A DNA stretch of 42,291 nucleotides from a virus. The translations under genes were made by a program, and so were the position numbers. The first letter of the stretch is position 1. Every line of letters begins with the position of its first letter. The stretch spans positions 2,346-44,636 of the IMG/VR virus record IMGVR_UViG_3300033153_001990. The stretch is one strand, 5' to 3'. The notes below the pieces were generated by a model. That model ran no database searches, was not told the DNA's origin, and worked only from the letters and a program-made list of their open reading frames with translations. This document shows positions 1-8,967 of this stretch, in pieces.

Positions 1-3000
1 TCCTCTGTAGCTTCTGATTGTTTTTGCAATCCCTTGATATAATTTCTGGTAATGGCATCGGCTTGCTGTTGAGCTTTTATAGATTTAATAAGATTATTTC
101 TTGCTATAATCTCCTTTTCTTGAGCCTCAATTACTTGCTTCGTTATTTCTGACTGCTTATCAGCAGCCTCGACTGTATTTGCAAGTTCAGAATTAAGACC
201 CTTTGTTTCGAGATCCTGTAATTCAGTATTTAATGAATTAATAGTTTGTTGTATTGCTTTACTTTCGTCACTAAATACAGAAATACCAACCTGACTTGCT
301 TTTAATCTTTCTATTTCTGCTTTTTTTGATGCTATTATCGACTGTCTATAAACAGCTAAAGATCTCGCAACTTTGCTAGTCGGATCTTTAAGTTGCTCTC
401 CAAAATCTCCAGATTCAACAGCCTTTTGAGCAAAAAAATCAAAACTTTCTTTAGCCTTTTTCTCAAAACTTTTTAGTTCTTCTCCTGAAGCCTTTACATT
501 CCTAAGAGCCTGCTCGGTAGCGGCTCTAGCGCCAGGGGGCACTAATTCTCCAACAGACTCTTCTGAACTAGCGAGAAGTTTATTAAGACTGACCCCTGTT
601 GCTTCACTTACTTCTTTTAACTTATTAAAACCATCTTCGGAAGCCTTCGTTGCAAGATTAGGAACGCCTGAAGACTCTAATGTTTTCAACCTTCCTGTTT
701 GTTTTTCTTCTTCGGTAAGAAATTTATTTTCGTTTATTTTATCAAAAGTTTTCTTTAACTGAGCAGAACTGCTTGCTAAAGCTATAAAACTATCAACGGT
801 ATTTCCAATTTCTACAACTTTCGGTCCTAGTTGTGGAAAAACTTTTAAAAGACCATCAACAGCACTACCTACCAAACTAAAACCAGTAAATGCAAAAACT
901 ACAGCATCTATTAGTCCAAGCAATGGATTAGTAAGCGTAAACAATAAAGAAGCCCAACCTTTCAAAGACGTATTGGCAGATTCTATATTTTTTGCTTGCT
1001 GCTTTTCAAGACTTGCCCTTAATGTACCAGCAGATCCTAATTGCCCAAACTCTCTTAATTGCTTGGCGGCACTAGATGCAGATTTTCCAAACTCTTTTGC
1101 TTCTTCGGCAGACTTTTTCGCTGCGAATCTCCATATCTGGAAAGCAGCAACCGCGATAAGAATTACGGCGGCCAGCGCGATCATTGGTCCTGCCGCCGCC
1201 AAACTTGCCGCAGCTTCGGTCCCATCCGCAGCAGCAGATGCATTAGAAGCCGCAATTTGACGACCTTGAGCGATTGCCAGAAGTTTAGAATTTTGGGCTG
1301 CAAGCAGAGCTTGAGAACCAAGGTCTGCTAGTACACCACCTATACCAGCAATTGCGGCAGTTTCTGCAATAGTTTGATTGGCAGCCCTTTCAGTAGCCTC
1401 GTTGAGTCCAGCCATTTGAACTGCGGTTGTTCCAACTATGCTTGCAAAAAAAGCAACTTGTTGTAAAGACTGTCCAATCCCCTGTAGTCCAGCAGCAGCT
1501 CCACCTCGTCCGCCACCGCCACCGCCCTTTTGTCTCTCAGCAGCTTGTTTCTGTATAGTTTTTGTTAATGCTTTGTCAACCTTTTCTCTTGCTTTCGCAA
1601 CAGTTAAGCCTTTTTTAAGTTGATTATTAAAAGCTTTTGTGGCCTTTTCTACATTTTTTTGAGTATTACCTGCTGCTTTTAATCTGTCTTCATATTTTTT
1701 AGTTTCTGCTTCGATTGCTTTTAGACTTTGTAGAAGTCCAAGTCCAGCACTACTACCACCCGGAAGTCCAGTTGCTCCAGCACCCGCTGTACCATTTGCA
1801 TATCTTCTAAATCCAACCGTGCCGCCACTATTAAAACCCTGAACACCCTGTTTGTTCATTCGGTTCAAATTGCCATAACCAATACTTTGTGCGGCCTTTT
1901 TATTGAAAACAAATTCACCGGGAGTTAGCAGAGCAGGAACGGTGTCTTGACCAGAAACGCCACCACCTTTATTTCTTCTAACGACAAAATCACTATCACT
2001 TATTTGACCCGATCTAGTTGCGCTAAGTATTTTATTTGCAATAGAACTTTTACTGTTTTGAATACTTCCTCTGTCCAAGGTTCTTTTAGCGTCAATCAAC
2101 CTACCGGATATGGGATCTGGACCAAAAATATTAGCCAATCTTTTTCTGCCAAGATTACTAATATTGGGAAAATCAAAAGTAGCACCGGGGTCCGACAAAT
2201 TTAAACCAGACATAGCAGATATAAAAGCTTCAAATATAAAACCTTCAATAGAGGCTAAGTCAATTTTTTTTACCGCCCTTTTTGCAGCAGACTTTTCATC
2301 TATATCTAATGGTTTTATTTCCAAAGATCTCATAGTTTTTTCTGCGGCGGTGTTTATGCCTTGTTCTAAAGCTGGCGATAGAGACGATCTTACCGATTGA
2401 TTAGCTTTTTTATCTAAAACGCCAGTATAAATATTGCCTTCTATTTTTCTAGCAGATCTAAGTTTGCCGGGAAGCTCTACTCCCTTATCAACAGCCTTAC
2501 TAAAAGTTGCACTAGTAGGACCGGAAGATTGTAAAAACAAACCTCCTACCACACCATCTTTTAAGAATGCTGTAGGCAGTCCTCCTTTTTTATTTTTTTC
2601 AAGTCTCTTCGCTATAGCACTTCTAGAAGATGTATTTAGGTCTGGATTTTTTAAAAGATCTCTTAATTGAGACTCGGATGCCTGTTCAATATCTTGCTTG
2701 TTTACTTTTCCAGTTTTAGCAACTTTGATTTTACCACCGACATTAAACCCATTCTCATTCATCGCCGCAAGAGTGTCAGCGCCCAATTTTTTAACACTAC
2801 TTTTTTTGATAACAAATTCACCCGGAGTAAGCATCGCAGGCACAGTGTCCCGATTGCCCGTACCAGGAACACTTCCGCCCCTGGCAAACCGATGAACCTT
2901 ACCTCCAGTAGCAAATCTACTAGCCCTAACCCCACTAGGTGCGCCACCAAATCCCCTTAAAAGACTCAACCCAGAAGCAAGCCCCTGACCCGCTTTCAAA

Positions 3001-4310
3001 GCAAACAAAGTAGTCAAAAGAGGCAAAAGGGGTTCTAGACTATCTGCGACCTTGATAAATGCATCTGCCAACTTGATTGCAAACGTAGCAATACTTCTAA
3101 ATGTTTCGCTATTTGCAAATTTACGAATTAAAGCATCAAAACTTTCTCGTGTTTTAGCAAACTGATTTGCCAATGATTGTTGAGCTATAATTGCATCAGC
3201 AGTAATAGATCCATTTGCATCTAATGCTACACCAAGTGCATTTTGAGCAACAGAAAATTGTTGGATAAGGGGGATAACTTTACCGATCTGCCGGAATCCA
3301 CCAAGTTCCTCGGCAATAGCAGCAAATTGCCCACTGCGAGGATCTAATCCGGCCAACCCCTCTGAAAGTCTTTTTACGGCCTCAAAAGCTCCAACAAAAT
3401 TACCTTCTGCGTCCCGTAATTCTATGCCCAATTGTTTTAACTGATCAACCGTATCCTGTCGCTGAATTCTAGTAAAAATGGTTCTCAAACCAGTAGCAAT
3501 TGTTTCTGCACCTTCGCGGGTTGTAGCTCGCACACTGGTAAACAGGGCAATCAACTCTTCTACGCTGCCGCCAGCTGCACTAAACACACCACCAACACGA
3601 CGTACAACAGAAATAAGATCGCTAGATTCCACCGCGAACTTTTTAGACACCGCATTGATTGCATCAAGACTTTTTTCTAAAAACTCTGCCTCTTTTCCAT
3701 TCCTTCTCGCTGCCGCACCAAACTGATTCAAAAGAGCAATCGCACCCTCGGTTGTGTCTTGAATATTGTCAAATGTTGCAGCCAAAGTTGTTTTGGCCAA
3801 AATATTCAAAGATTTTCTAGCGGCCTCGGCACTAAAACCTGCCTGAGCTAAAATTCTAGAGGTATTAAGTAAAGATTGATTACTAACACCTAGAGACGTT
3901 GATAGTTTCGTCACCTCTTCAGAAAGTCCCGTCAATTGACTGGCGGTTTTACCTGTCACTTGAGATATTTTCAACAACTCAACTTCAAACTCAATAGCTC
4001 GTTTGGTGGCATTTTTAAATTCGTTTGCTATAGCAAGCAATGTTCCAGTAGCAAGAGTGATTACACTGAATCTTCGTGCAGACTCCCTCAAGGTAGTATT
4101 TAATTTACTAGCCGATTTATTGGTATTTTGAATAGATTTATTTGCTTGTTGATAAGCCTTATTCGCATTAATTATAGATTTAGTATTTTTGACTTGTACA
4201 TTAACAGCCCCAATTCCCTGGAGTTGTTTTCTAATTTGATTTGCAACTTGTTTTGTGTTTGCTGGGGCTTGTAACTGTAACTGCGCCGTTAAATTAAATC
4301 TTTCAGCCAT
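1..4310 (-). CDS. Tape measure protein, C-terminus cut by window edge
   Basis: The frame is open from ATG at 4310 to base 1, at least 1436 aa, so the true end is outside the window. I translated the N-terminus and the segments near 2880, 1970 and 1500-1 and found no stop in them. Residues 1-100 are Gln/Asn/Lys-rich and helical (MAERFNLTAQLQLQAPANTK). They are followed by a region typical of tape measure proteins: an FEVELLKISQVTGKTASQL helix and an alternating helix pattern. Two copies of the DTVPA(L/M)LTPGEFV motif occur near residues 485 and 785, each after a Gly-rich turn. A Gly run and a hydrophobic stretch (PMIALAAVILIAVAAF) follow near residues 935-1050, and Gln/Lys/Glu-rich coiled coil continues to the edge. 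The family sets tail length and can enter the host membrane. It lies after the tail tube and three tail genes, the usual order. Identification is strong. Confidence 0.92.
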   Translation of the reverse strand, partial: MAERFNLTAQLQLQAPANTKQVANQIRKQLQGIGAVNVQVKNTKSIINANKAYQQANKSIQNTNKSASKLNTTLRESARRFSVITLATGTLLAIANEFKNATKRAIEFEVELLKISQVTGKTASQLTGLSEEVTKLSTSLGVSNQSLLNTSRILAQAGFSAEAARKSLNILAKTTLAATFDNIQDTTEGAIALLNQFGAAARRNGKEAEFLEKSLDAINAVSKKFAVESSDLISVVRRVGGVFSAAGGSVEELIALFTSVRATTREGAETIATGLRTIFTRIQRQDTVDQLKQLGIELRDAEGNFVGAFEAVKRLSEGLAGLDPRSGQFAAIAEELGGFRQIGKVIPLIQQFSVAQNALGVALDANGSITADAIIAQQSLANQFAKTRESFDALIRKFANSETFRSIATFAIKLADAFIKVADSLEPLLPLLTTLFALKAGQGLASGLSLLRGFGGAPSGVRASRFATGGKVHRFARGGSVPGTGNRDTVPAMLTPGEFVIKKSSVKKLGADTLAAMNENGFNVGGKIKVAKTGKVNKQDIEQASESQLRDLLKNPDLNTSSRSAIAKRLEKNKKGGLPTAFLKDGVVGGLFLQSSGPTSATFSKAVDKGVELPGKLRSARKIEGNIYTGVLDKKANQSVRSSLSPALEQGINTAAEKTMRSLEIKPLDIDEKSAAKRAVKKIDLASIEGFIFEAFISAMSGLNLSDPGATFDFPNISNLGRKRLANIFGPDPISGRLIDAKRTLDRGSIQNSKSSIANKILSATRSGQISDSDFVVRRNKGGGVSGQDTVPALLTPGEFVFNKKAAQSIGYGNLNRMNKQGVQGFNSGGTVGFRRYANGTAGAGATGLPGGSSAGLGLLQSLKAIEAETKKYEDRLKAAGNTQKNVEKATKAFNNQLKKGLTVAKAREKVDKALTKTIQKQAAERQKGGGGGGRGGAAAGLQGIGQSLQQVAFFASIVGTTAVQMAGLNEATERAANQTIAETAAIAGIGGVLADLGSQALLAAQNSKLLAIAQGRQIAASNASAAADGTEAAASLAAAGPMIALAAVILIAVAAFQIWRFAAKKSAEEAKEFGKSASSAAKQLREFGQLGSAGTLRASLEKQQAKNIESANTSLKGWASLLFTLTNPLLGLIDAVVFAFTGFSLVGSAVDGLLKVFPQLGPKVVEIGNTVDSFIALASSSAQLKKTFDKINENKFLTEEEKQTGRLKTLESSGVPNLATKASEDGFNKLKEVSEATGVSLNKLLASSEESVGELVPPGARAATEQALRNVKASGEELKSFEKKAKESFDFFAQKAVESGDFGEQLKDPTSKVARSLAVYRQSIIASKKAEIERLKASQVGISVFSDESKAIQQTINSLNTELQDLETKGLNSELANTVEAADKQSEITKQVIEAQEKEIIARNNLIKSIKAQQQADAITRNYIKGLQKQSEATE

Positions 4311-4319
4311 TTTTATAAC

Positions 4320-4403
4320 CTATAACTCTTTGAAAATTAACATCAATTGCTGGAAAATAAACACAATAAACAAACCTGATAAAATATATCCAATAAATTC
4401 CAT
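4320..4403 (-). CDS. Possible 27-aa single-span membrane peptide
   Basis: The ORF starts MEFIGYILSGLF and ends IFKEL, with one continuous hydrophobic span from about residue 3 to 24. It stops ten bases before the tape measure ATG. Its start lies 68 bases from the late promoter-like motif at 4471, close to the 24-59 base leaders of the other late units, so it would be the first gene of this transcript. No good Shine-Dalgarno sequence precedes it (only GGG), which is the main argument against it. A tiny membrane peptide could aid lysis or DNA entry, but nothing in the sequence shows that. It may also be a chance ORF in AT-rich leader. Confidence 0.35.
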   Translation of the reverse strand: MEFIGYILSGLFIVFIFQQLMLIFKEL

Positions 4404-4432
4404 ATAAATACCCAAACTTTAAATACATTGTA

Positions 4433-4451
4433 AGGGGCCTTTAAGACCCCT
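4433..4451 (-). other. GC-rich hairpin in the leader upstream of tape measure
   Basis: On the minus strand AGGGGTCT and AGGCCCCT pair (one G-U) around a UAA loop. The hairpin lies 20 bases downstream of the promoter-like motif at 4471. No T-run follows on either strand, so a 5' mRNA stabilising or processing structure is more likely than an intrinsic terminator. Confidence 0.6.
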
Positions 4452-4470
4452 CCAATTATTCCCTATATTA

Positions 4471-4479
4471 TATTACACA
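4471..4479 (-). promoter_or_regulatory. Late promoter-like motif P9 (variant)
   Basis: The minus strand reads TTGTGTAATATAAT, the shared late motif with one extra A and a perfect TATAAT. It lies just after the stop of the 314-aa gene and upstream of the small peptide and tape measure. It is the most divergent of nine copies. Confidence 0.5.
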
Positions 4480-4489
4480 ATTATATGTA

Positions 4490-5434
4490 TTACACTTCTT
4501 TTTCTACCTTTTTAGTTCTAGATTTAGTTGTCTTTAGATCCTCTTCCTTCGTTTTAGCGCTTTTTGTAGCAGTAATAATGGGATTTCCATCATCATCCAA
4601 GAAGGGTTTTCGCTCTGCAAGAGATGCTACTACCCAATTCTCGTCACCATCCTCATCAGTTATTTTGATAACCTCCTCGCCATCTCGATTGCAGAGAAAC
4701 ATCTGCGATTTATCTTTATTCTTTTTTGCCTCCTCAGTACGATATCCAACAAACCGACCTTCTTCATTGATAAGTTTGCCATCTTCATCAACCAAGTGAC
4801 CATCTTCATCAACCAAATCCAAGTCATCATTTACAAAATTAAATTCTTTTAGGAATTTATTCTCTTGTAGTTTGTTATCATATTCTGGATCTAATCCATA
4901 AAGTATACTGGCAAGTTCTGCCGAGGCTTCTACCACCCAAGGTTGGGTAGCAGACTCATCATAATCATCCTGGGTTTGAAAGTATGGTTGCTTTGTATTT
5001 GGATTAAGCATACATAAACGAACCAATTCTGCGAATCTGGCATTATCCGCCTGACCTTCTGCACTATTTTGATCTAAAGAATTTTTCTCTGCAATCAAAG
5101 TTCTAAACTCTACTCTAAGTCGCCTCAATTCCAAGGCCTTATCTCTCGCTTCTGTAAGTTTAATACCACCCTTGAGTAAAATTTCCTCTAGTTGACCAAT
5201 TCTCTCTATATACTCATCATGCTTTCTCTGTTTGACATCATTCCAAATATCCTGTTCAACCATATAATCCGACAACTTCTGTCGTAATGGAGCACCAGAA
5301 TCCAATGCTTGTCTAAAACTTTTGTTATATTCTATTTGAGAATCTCTATAATCTTGAGATGTTGGGGTTTTAAGCATAACAGAAACTTCTTTTCCGTCAT
5401 TGTCAACACTTTTGATAACTTTGTTCTTTTCCAT
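4490..5434 (-). CDS. 314-aa acidic tail-module protein, unknown function
   Basis: I do not recognise this family. The protein is helical and charged in its first 180 residues (KQRKHDEYIERIGQLEEIL). Around residues 205-230 it has a tandem acidic octapeptide-like repeat (LVDEDGHL, VDEDGKL, INEEGRF), with further DEDGDENW and DDDGNP turns later that resemble Ca-binding loops. The C-terminus is very Lys-rich (TKEEDLKTTKSRTKKVEK). ATG at 5434 follows a good GGAGAATAATT site. It is the last gene of the tail tube transcript, immediately before the tape measure. In other phages this slot holds tail assembly chaperones, so a chaperone or tape-measure-wrapping role is an inference from position only. 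Confidence 0.8.
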   Translation of the reverse strand: MEKNKVIKSVDNDGKEVSVMLKTPTSQDYRDSQIEYNKSFRQALDSGAPLRQKLSDYMVEQDIWNDVKQRKHDEYIERIGQLEEILLKGGIKLTEARDKALELRRLRVEFRTLIAEKNSLDQNSAEGQADNARFAELVRLCMLNPNTKQPYFQTQDDYDESATQPWVVEASAELASILYGLDPEYDNKLQENKFLKEFNFVNDDLDLVDEDGHLVDEDGKLINEEGRFVGYRTEEAKKNKDKSQMFLCNRDGEEVIKITDEDGDENWVVASLAERKPFLDDDGNPIITATKSAKTKEEDLKTTKSRTKKVEKEV

Positions 5435-5436
5435 AA

Positions 5437-5823
5437 TTATTCTCCTTCTTTTTTAGTCTTAACTGACAAATGCACCTTTGCATTTTTGCCTTTAGAGTTT
5501 ATTTCATAAGATGTGAATTCAGCTTCCAATATTCTTATTTGAGTATTTCCATTATCTAATATCTTGTCACGAGTTTTCTCGTAACATTCTTTTAAATATT
5601 TCTGCTCATCACTTAATTCCTCTCCATATTGATTATGCCCCCATAAAAAACCTAAGTTTTTCTCTATAGCATCCAAAGATCCAATCATAGTAGTTTGCAT
5701 TGACTTTTTGCAACTTTTAAACAAAGAGTCTCTGCTTATTTCTTTTGTTTTCTCCTCTCTCATTTTTTCAAAATTTACTGTTTTTTGTAAAAAATCAGTA
5801 TATTGTTTGTCTTGATCTTTCAT
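5437..5823 (-). CDS. 128-aa tail-module protein, unknown function
   Basis: This is a small Lys/Glu-rich protein, mostly helical, beginning MKDQDKQYTDFLQKTVNFEK and ending in a strand-rich part plus a KTKKEGE tail. No motif identifies it. It starts three bases after the stop of the 349-aa gene (TAGGACATG, the stop region doubling as ribosome site) and ends two bases before the next ATG, so the three genes look translationally coupled. The slot between tail tube and tape measure suggests a tail assembly chaperone, by position only. I saw no obvious slippery site for the classical chaperone frameshift. Confidence 0.78.
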   Translation of the reverse strand: MKDQDKQYTDFLQKTVNFEKMREEKTKEISRDSLFKSCKKSMQTTMIGSLDAIEKNLGFLWGHNQYGEELSDEQKYLKECYEKTRDKILDNGNTQIRILEAEFTSYEINSKGKNAKVHLSVKTKKEGE

Positions 5824-5826
5824 GTC

Positions 5827-6876
5827 CTACCGTCCCTTGAGTGATTGTATACCAGCGTTGGTTGCACTAATGGCCCTTTCTTGCTCAACATCTGGCAAAT
5901 GTTTAAAATGTATATCTTTTTCTGTTTGAGCATTTAGAAACTCTTTCCTTTCTTGTATAATTCTTTTTGTTCCAGTTGAATTCATATCGTAAATATTTTT
6001 AGTTTCTTCGTCCGACCTAGACATTATATAAATTTCTTGAGAATTTGCTATTTTTTCGTTGGACAACAAATCTTCCGACTCTTTCTGCTTTCTGTCCTCT
6101 TCATATTTTCTTTTTTGCAGTACAAACCAACCATCTAAACAGTCATCATCTTCTATTATTTTATCTGCTGGACGATCTGTACTTTCATAAACATTGTCAT
6201 ACATTTGGGAATATGACACTAACGACAACTGATTTTTGTCTAAAAAACAAGAGGGCTTGTCAAAAACATCGGCACGCTTTTTTGAACTATTCCACATAGA
6301 CCTCCAAGAATCTATTCTCGCAACTTTTCTAAAATCTCCAGGGGTTATTTCTTTGTCTGAATAAAACTCTAACATTGACGATATGCTGTATTTTGTAAAA
6401 TGAAAGTCAGAGCCATCTAAATTTTTTGTTGTCTTAGATAATATCCAAGACTTTCTGGCAAAATTAGCAACACCGGCACAAGTGAGATGGTCAAACTGAA
6501 CTTTCTTCTGCCTCAACTTTACAATATTCCTTTCCATTCTTCTTATGGATGCTTTGATTGTTTTTAATTCTTTTGGTCTAAAAAACGCCTTGAAAGCTGC
6601 AACCTTGTGATCTTCTATTTGATCTTGAATTTCATCTGCCTCTCTGTCATCAAACGGAGTCCACAAATTGTTATTGACTAAAACTTCCTTTATTTCCCTG
6701 TCTATGTAAACACCATCAAAGTACGCTTTTTCATAAGCCTCTTCGTAAATATCAAAAGACTCTTCCAATATATCAGCACTGGGCTCATATATAAATAAAA
6801 CAAGATCGCCTAATTTTAATCTTAGACGACCCTGTATTATTCTATTTAAAATTCTTTCATAATATATATCGTCCAA
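5827..6876 (-). CDS. 349-aa tail-module protein with TTG start
   Basis: The family is not recognised. The start is TTG at 6876: the frame is closed by a TAG two codons upstream, no ATG lies nearby, and AAGGA sits nine bases before it. The N-terminal 60 residues are compact and hydrophobic (LKLGDLVLFIYEPSADILEE). A basic helix follows at about 100-130 (IKASIRRMERNIVKLRQKK), then a Cys/Phe/Trp-containing segment (HLTCAGVANFARKSWIL), and an acidic-basic helical C-terminus. It follows the tail tube gene after about 25 bases, in the same transcript. Likely a tail assembly protein by position. It is too long for a classical small chaperone. Confidence 0.8.
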   Translation of the reverse strand: MDDIYYERILNRIIQGRLRLKLGDLVLFIYEPSADILEESFDIYEEAYEKAYFDGVYIDREIKEVLVNNNLWTPFDDREADEIQDQIEDHKVAAFKAFFRPKELKTIKASIRRMERNIVKLRQKKVQFDHLTCAGVANFARKSWILSKTTKNLDGSDFHFTKYSISSMLEFYSDKEITPGDFRKVARIDSWRSMWNSSKKRADVFDKPSCFLDKNQLSLVSYSQMYDNVYESTDRPADKIIEDDDCLDGWFVLQKRKYEEDRKQKESEDLLSNEKIANSQEIYIMSRSDEETKNIYDMNSTGTKRIIQERKEFLNAQTEKDIHFKHLPDVEQERAISATNAGIQSLKGR

Positions 6877-6900
6877 TTCCTAAAGTCCTTATTATGATTC

Positions 6901-7923
6901 TTATGCTCCACCACCATCTAAAACTGTTAGAACGTTGAAGTTGGAGAAAGAATAAGTAACAGTAGCATTTCCACCACCGGTGTCACCACCAGAGTAGGAT
7001 ACCGAAGTAAGTTTATTCTTACCATTAGAAGCATCTCCCAAGTTAAGGACTGTTCCTGCGGTATCCTTGATAACGATATCATTATCTGTCAAGTTCTTAT
7101 TGACACCAGAAACGCTTTTAAGATCACCGGAAGTAGCAATAACTTCAAATTCCGATGTAACTTCAATCGGGAATGTAGCATACTTATGATAAGGTCCGAA
7201 TCTTCCCAATTCAAGGATGTTTTCCTGACCAAAGTCGGTACTAACACTAACGCTCTGAATATGATAACTACCGCCAAGTCCAGCAGGATCATCGCCCAAC
7301 TGTGATTTAACAATGGCCGGAAGTGTAGATCCTTCCATGTCAACATCAACACGACGAACGACGCCAGAAAGCGGAGTATCTGTACCATCTAATTCGTGAA
7401 CGGCAGCATCCACCCACTGAGCTGTAGCGTTGGTGGCAGTTTGGTTGACATCAGCATTCCAAAATCTATCATTACCAACCAAAGTAACAGATTCGGTAGC
7501 ATTTCCATCAACACTGTAACTATAAGATACTGAAGATGTATACATACCAGAATTCCAGCAAACATTTCTTGGCGTTTGACCCGAAACGTTGGATTGTGCA
7601 TCATCATAAATAGCTAGGTAAATGTCACATCTTTCTTTAGATGCGGCAACAAGGTCTGTTTTACACTGACCGTTTGTAGAAAGATTATAAATAGTTTTAT
7701 AGCCATCAATAACCTTTTCTAGCGTTACTTCGATGTCGGCAATATCTTCAACATTTTCGTAAATGTCCAATTGTCCAATTTCGAAGACTTGCTCTAGGGT
7801 GAATGTAGATGACATTCCCACACTTTGCAAACCGTGAACAACACCAGTTGCAGCAGGTGCTTCGCCTGTAGGCACGATAACCACGGCTTGACAAGCATAA
7901 AAGATTCTTTGATTTCTAGGCAT
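6901..7923 (-). CDS. Probable major tail tube protein
   Basis: The 340-aa protein is strand-rich and Ser/Thr/Gly-rich with few charged helices. It begins MPRNQRIFYACQAVVIVPTG and contains GVVHGLQSVGMSSTFTLEQVFEIGQLDIYE, split here only by reading order, which resembles the opening strands of tail tube and virion tube proteins. The C-terminal 80 residues form an additional beta segment ending in GDTGGGNATVTYSFSNF. It opens its own transcript behind late motif P8 with a strong AAGGAGA site, as expected for an abundant virion protein. It precedes three tail genes and the tape measure. Two short Cys positions are not metal-like. The call rests on size, composition and order, not on a diagnostic motif. 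Confidence 0.65.
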   Translation of the reverse strand: MPRNQRIFYACQAVVIVPTGEAPAATGVVHGLQSVGMSSTFTLEQVFEIGQLDIYENVEDIADIEVTLEKVIDGYKTIYNLSTNGQCKTDLVAASKERCDIYLAIYDDAQSNVSGQTPRNVCWNSGMYTSSVSYSYSVDGNATESVTLVGNDRFWNADVNQTATNATAQWVDAAVHELDGTDTPLSGVVRRVDVDMEGSTLPAIVKSQLGDDPAGLGGSYHIQSVSVSTDFGQENILELGRFGPYHKYATFPIEVTSEFEVIATSGDLKSVSGVNKNLTDNDIVIKDTAGTVLNLGDASNGKNKLTSVSYSGGDTGGGNATVTYSFSNFNVLTVLDGGGA

Positions 7924-7970
7924 TATAGATTCTCCTTTGATATTTTAATTTTTCGTAAGGAACACAATGA

Positions 7971-7978
7971 TATACACA
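7971..7978 (-). promoter_or_regulatory. Late promoter-like motif P8
   Basis: The minus strand reads TTTTTTGTGTATATCATT, 48 bases before the tail tube ATG and directly downstream of the previous gene's stop. It has no TTGACA-like box at -35. Confidence 0.65.
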
Positions 7979-7986
7979 AAAAATGA

Positions 7987-8967
7987 CTATAATGGACCTA
8001 TTTCAGTAGTGCATCTGGGTGTTCCGATATATAAATCTGCTGAAAGCTGAGAAATATCCCCACCACGAGAATTAAATATCCAACATTTTCTAAATGGATA
8101 ATCGCCCACTAAATTAGGATACAACCCGCTCGGTACAGCGTGACCTCTTAATTCCCTCTGTTTTCCATTTTCAAATGTAAATGGAGATGCTCCAGAAGCA
8201 GCCACATCTGTACTATCAAAAAGATTAATAGTTCTATCATTCTGTCCTACGATAGTGTCTATTAAATTAGCACATTCCCAGTAATTTTCAGAAATAACAT
8301 AAAATAACAAATCGCTATGTACCCATTGACCACCGCCCAAAGCATAAGGACGAGTATTTGAGGCAGGCACAACCTCAACGGCTATTGCGGGCAATTGAAC
8401 TCTGGTTTGCCCTAATCTAATCCAACCACCAGAAGATTGAACTTGAAAATTTTGTTCGGTTCTAAAGGAGTTTTGTTGTATTTGTCGAAACCAGGGCACT
8501 CCTTCAGCTGGTATAACCTGTACCCTTTTGTGACTATATTCTATCTGAACATCACTGGTTGTTGCTTCCGCAGAATCAAAAACAACTCTTCCGAGAGGAT
8601 AATCTATGTAAAATGGTTTTGTTACATTGCCGGTTGCATAAAATGTGCCATCTACATAAACACCAGAAATATCTATTGGTTGTTGAGTCACACCATCAAC
8701 ATTTCCACTACCTTCCCAAACCCAATTTTGCCTGTAACCTTCCCATACTTGACCATCTGTATAGTTGGGAGTGTCAACCAGTCTTAACTTATGTCTGTCT
8801 CCACCATATATACCAGATTGAGGTATGCTCATAGTATAAAAATTACCAGCATCCAAAAGTCCCCAATCATAAAAATTTACAAAATTATCCAATAAAATTT
8901 CAGAAACGGTAGAATCTGTGGATTTTTCTGAATTTAGATATAGTTTTGTTTCTGGGCCTCCAACCAT
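7987..8967 (-). CDS. Structural protein of the neck or tail, unknown family
   Basis: The 326-aa protein is strand-rich with many aromatic residues (NFYDWGLLDAGNFYTMS, RQNWVWEGSGNVDG, YPLGRVVFDSAEAT). A segment near residue 140, YIDYPLGRVVFDS, followed by a short IEYSHKRV strand, is common in phage virion proteins whose function is not settled. It overlaps the stop of the preceding gene by one base (TAATG), so translation is coupled. It is the last gene of the connector transcript, immediately before the tail tube promoter. It could be a tail terminator or completion-type protein or a neck decoration. No sheath signature is seen. Confidence 0.72.
   Translation of the reverse strand: MVGGPETKLYLNSEKSTDSTVSEILLDNFVNFYDWGLLDAGNFYTMSIPQSGIYGGDRHKLRLVDTPNYTDGQVWEGYRQNWVWEGSGNVDGVTQQPIDISGVYVDGTFYATGNVTKPFYIDYPLGRVVFDSAEATTSDVQIEYSHKRVQVIPAEGVPWFRQIQQNSFRTEQNFQVQSSGGWIRLGQTRVQLPAIAVEVVPASNTRPYALGGGQWVHSDLLFYVISENYWECANLIDTIVGQNDRTINLFDSTDVAASGASPFTFENGKQRELRGHAVPSGLYPNLVGDYPFRKCWIFNSRGGDISQLSADLYIGTPRCTTEIGPL

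Noticed and set aside
4433-4451. Intrinsic terminator before the tape measure
   Set aside because: The hairpin is good, but no T-run follows on either strand. I kept it as a hairpin only.
7987-8967. Tail sheath gene
   Set aside because: The protein is at the right place for a sheath but is shorter than typical and shows no sheath-like segment, so a contractile tail is not supported.
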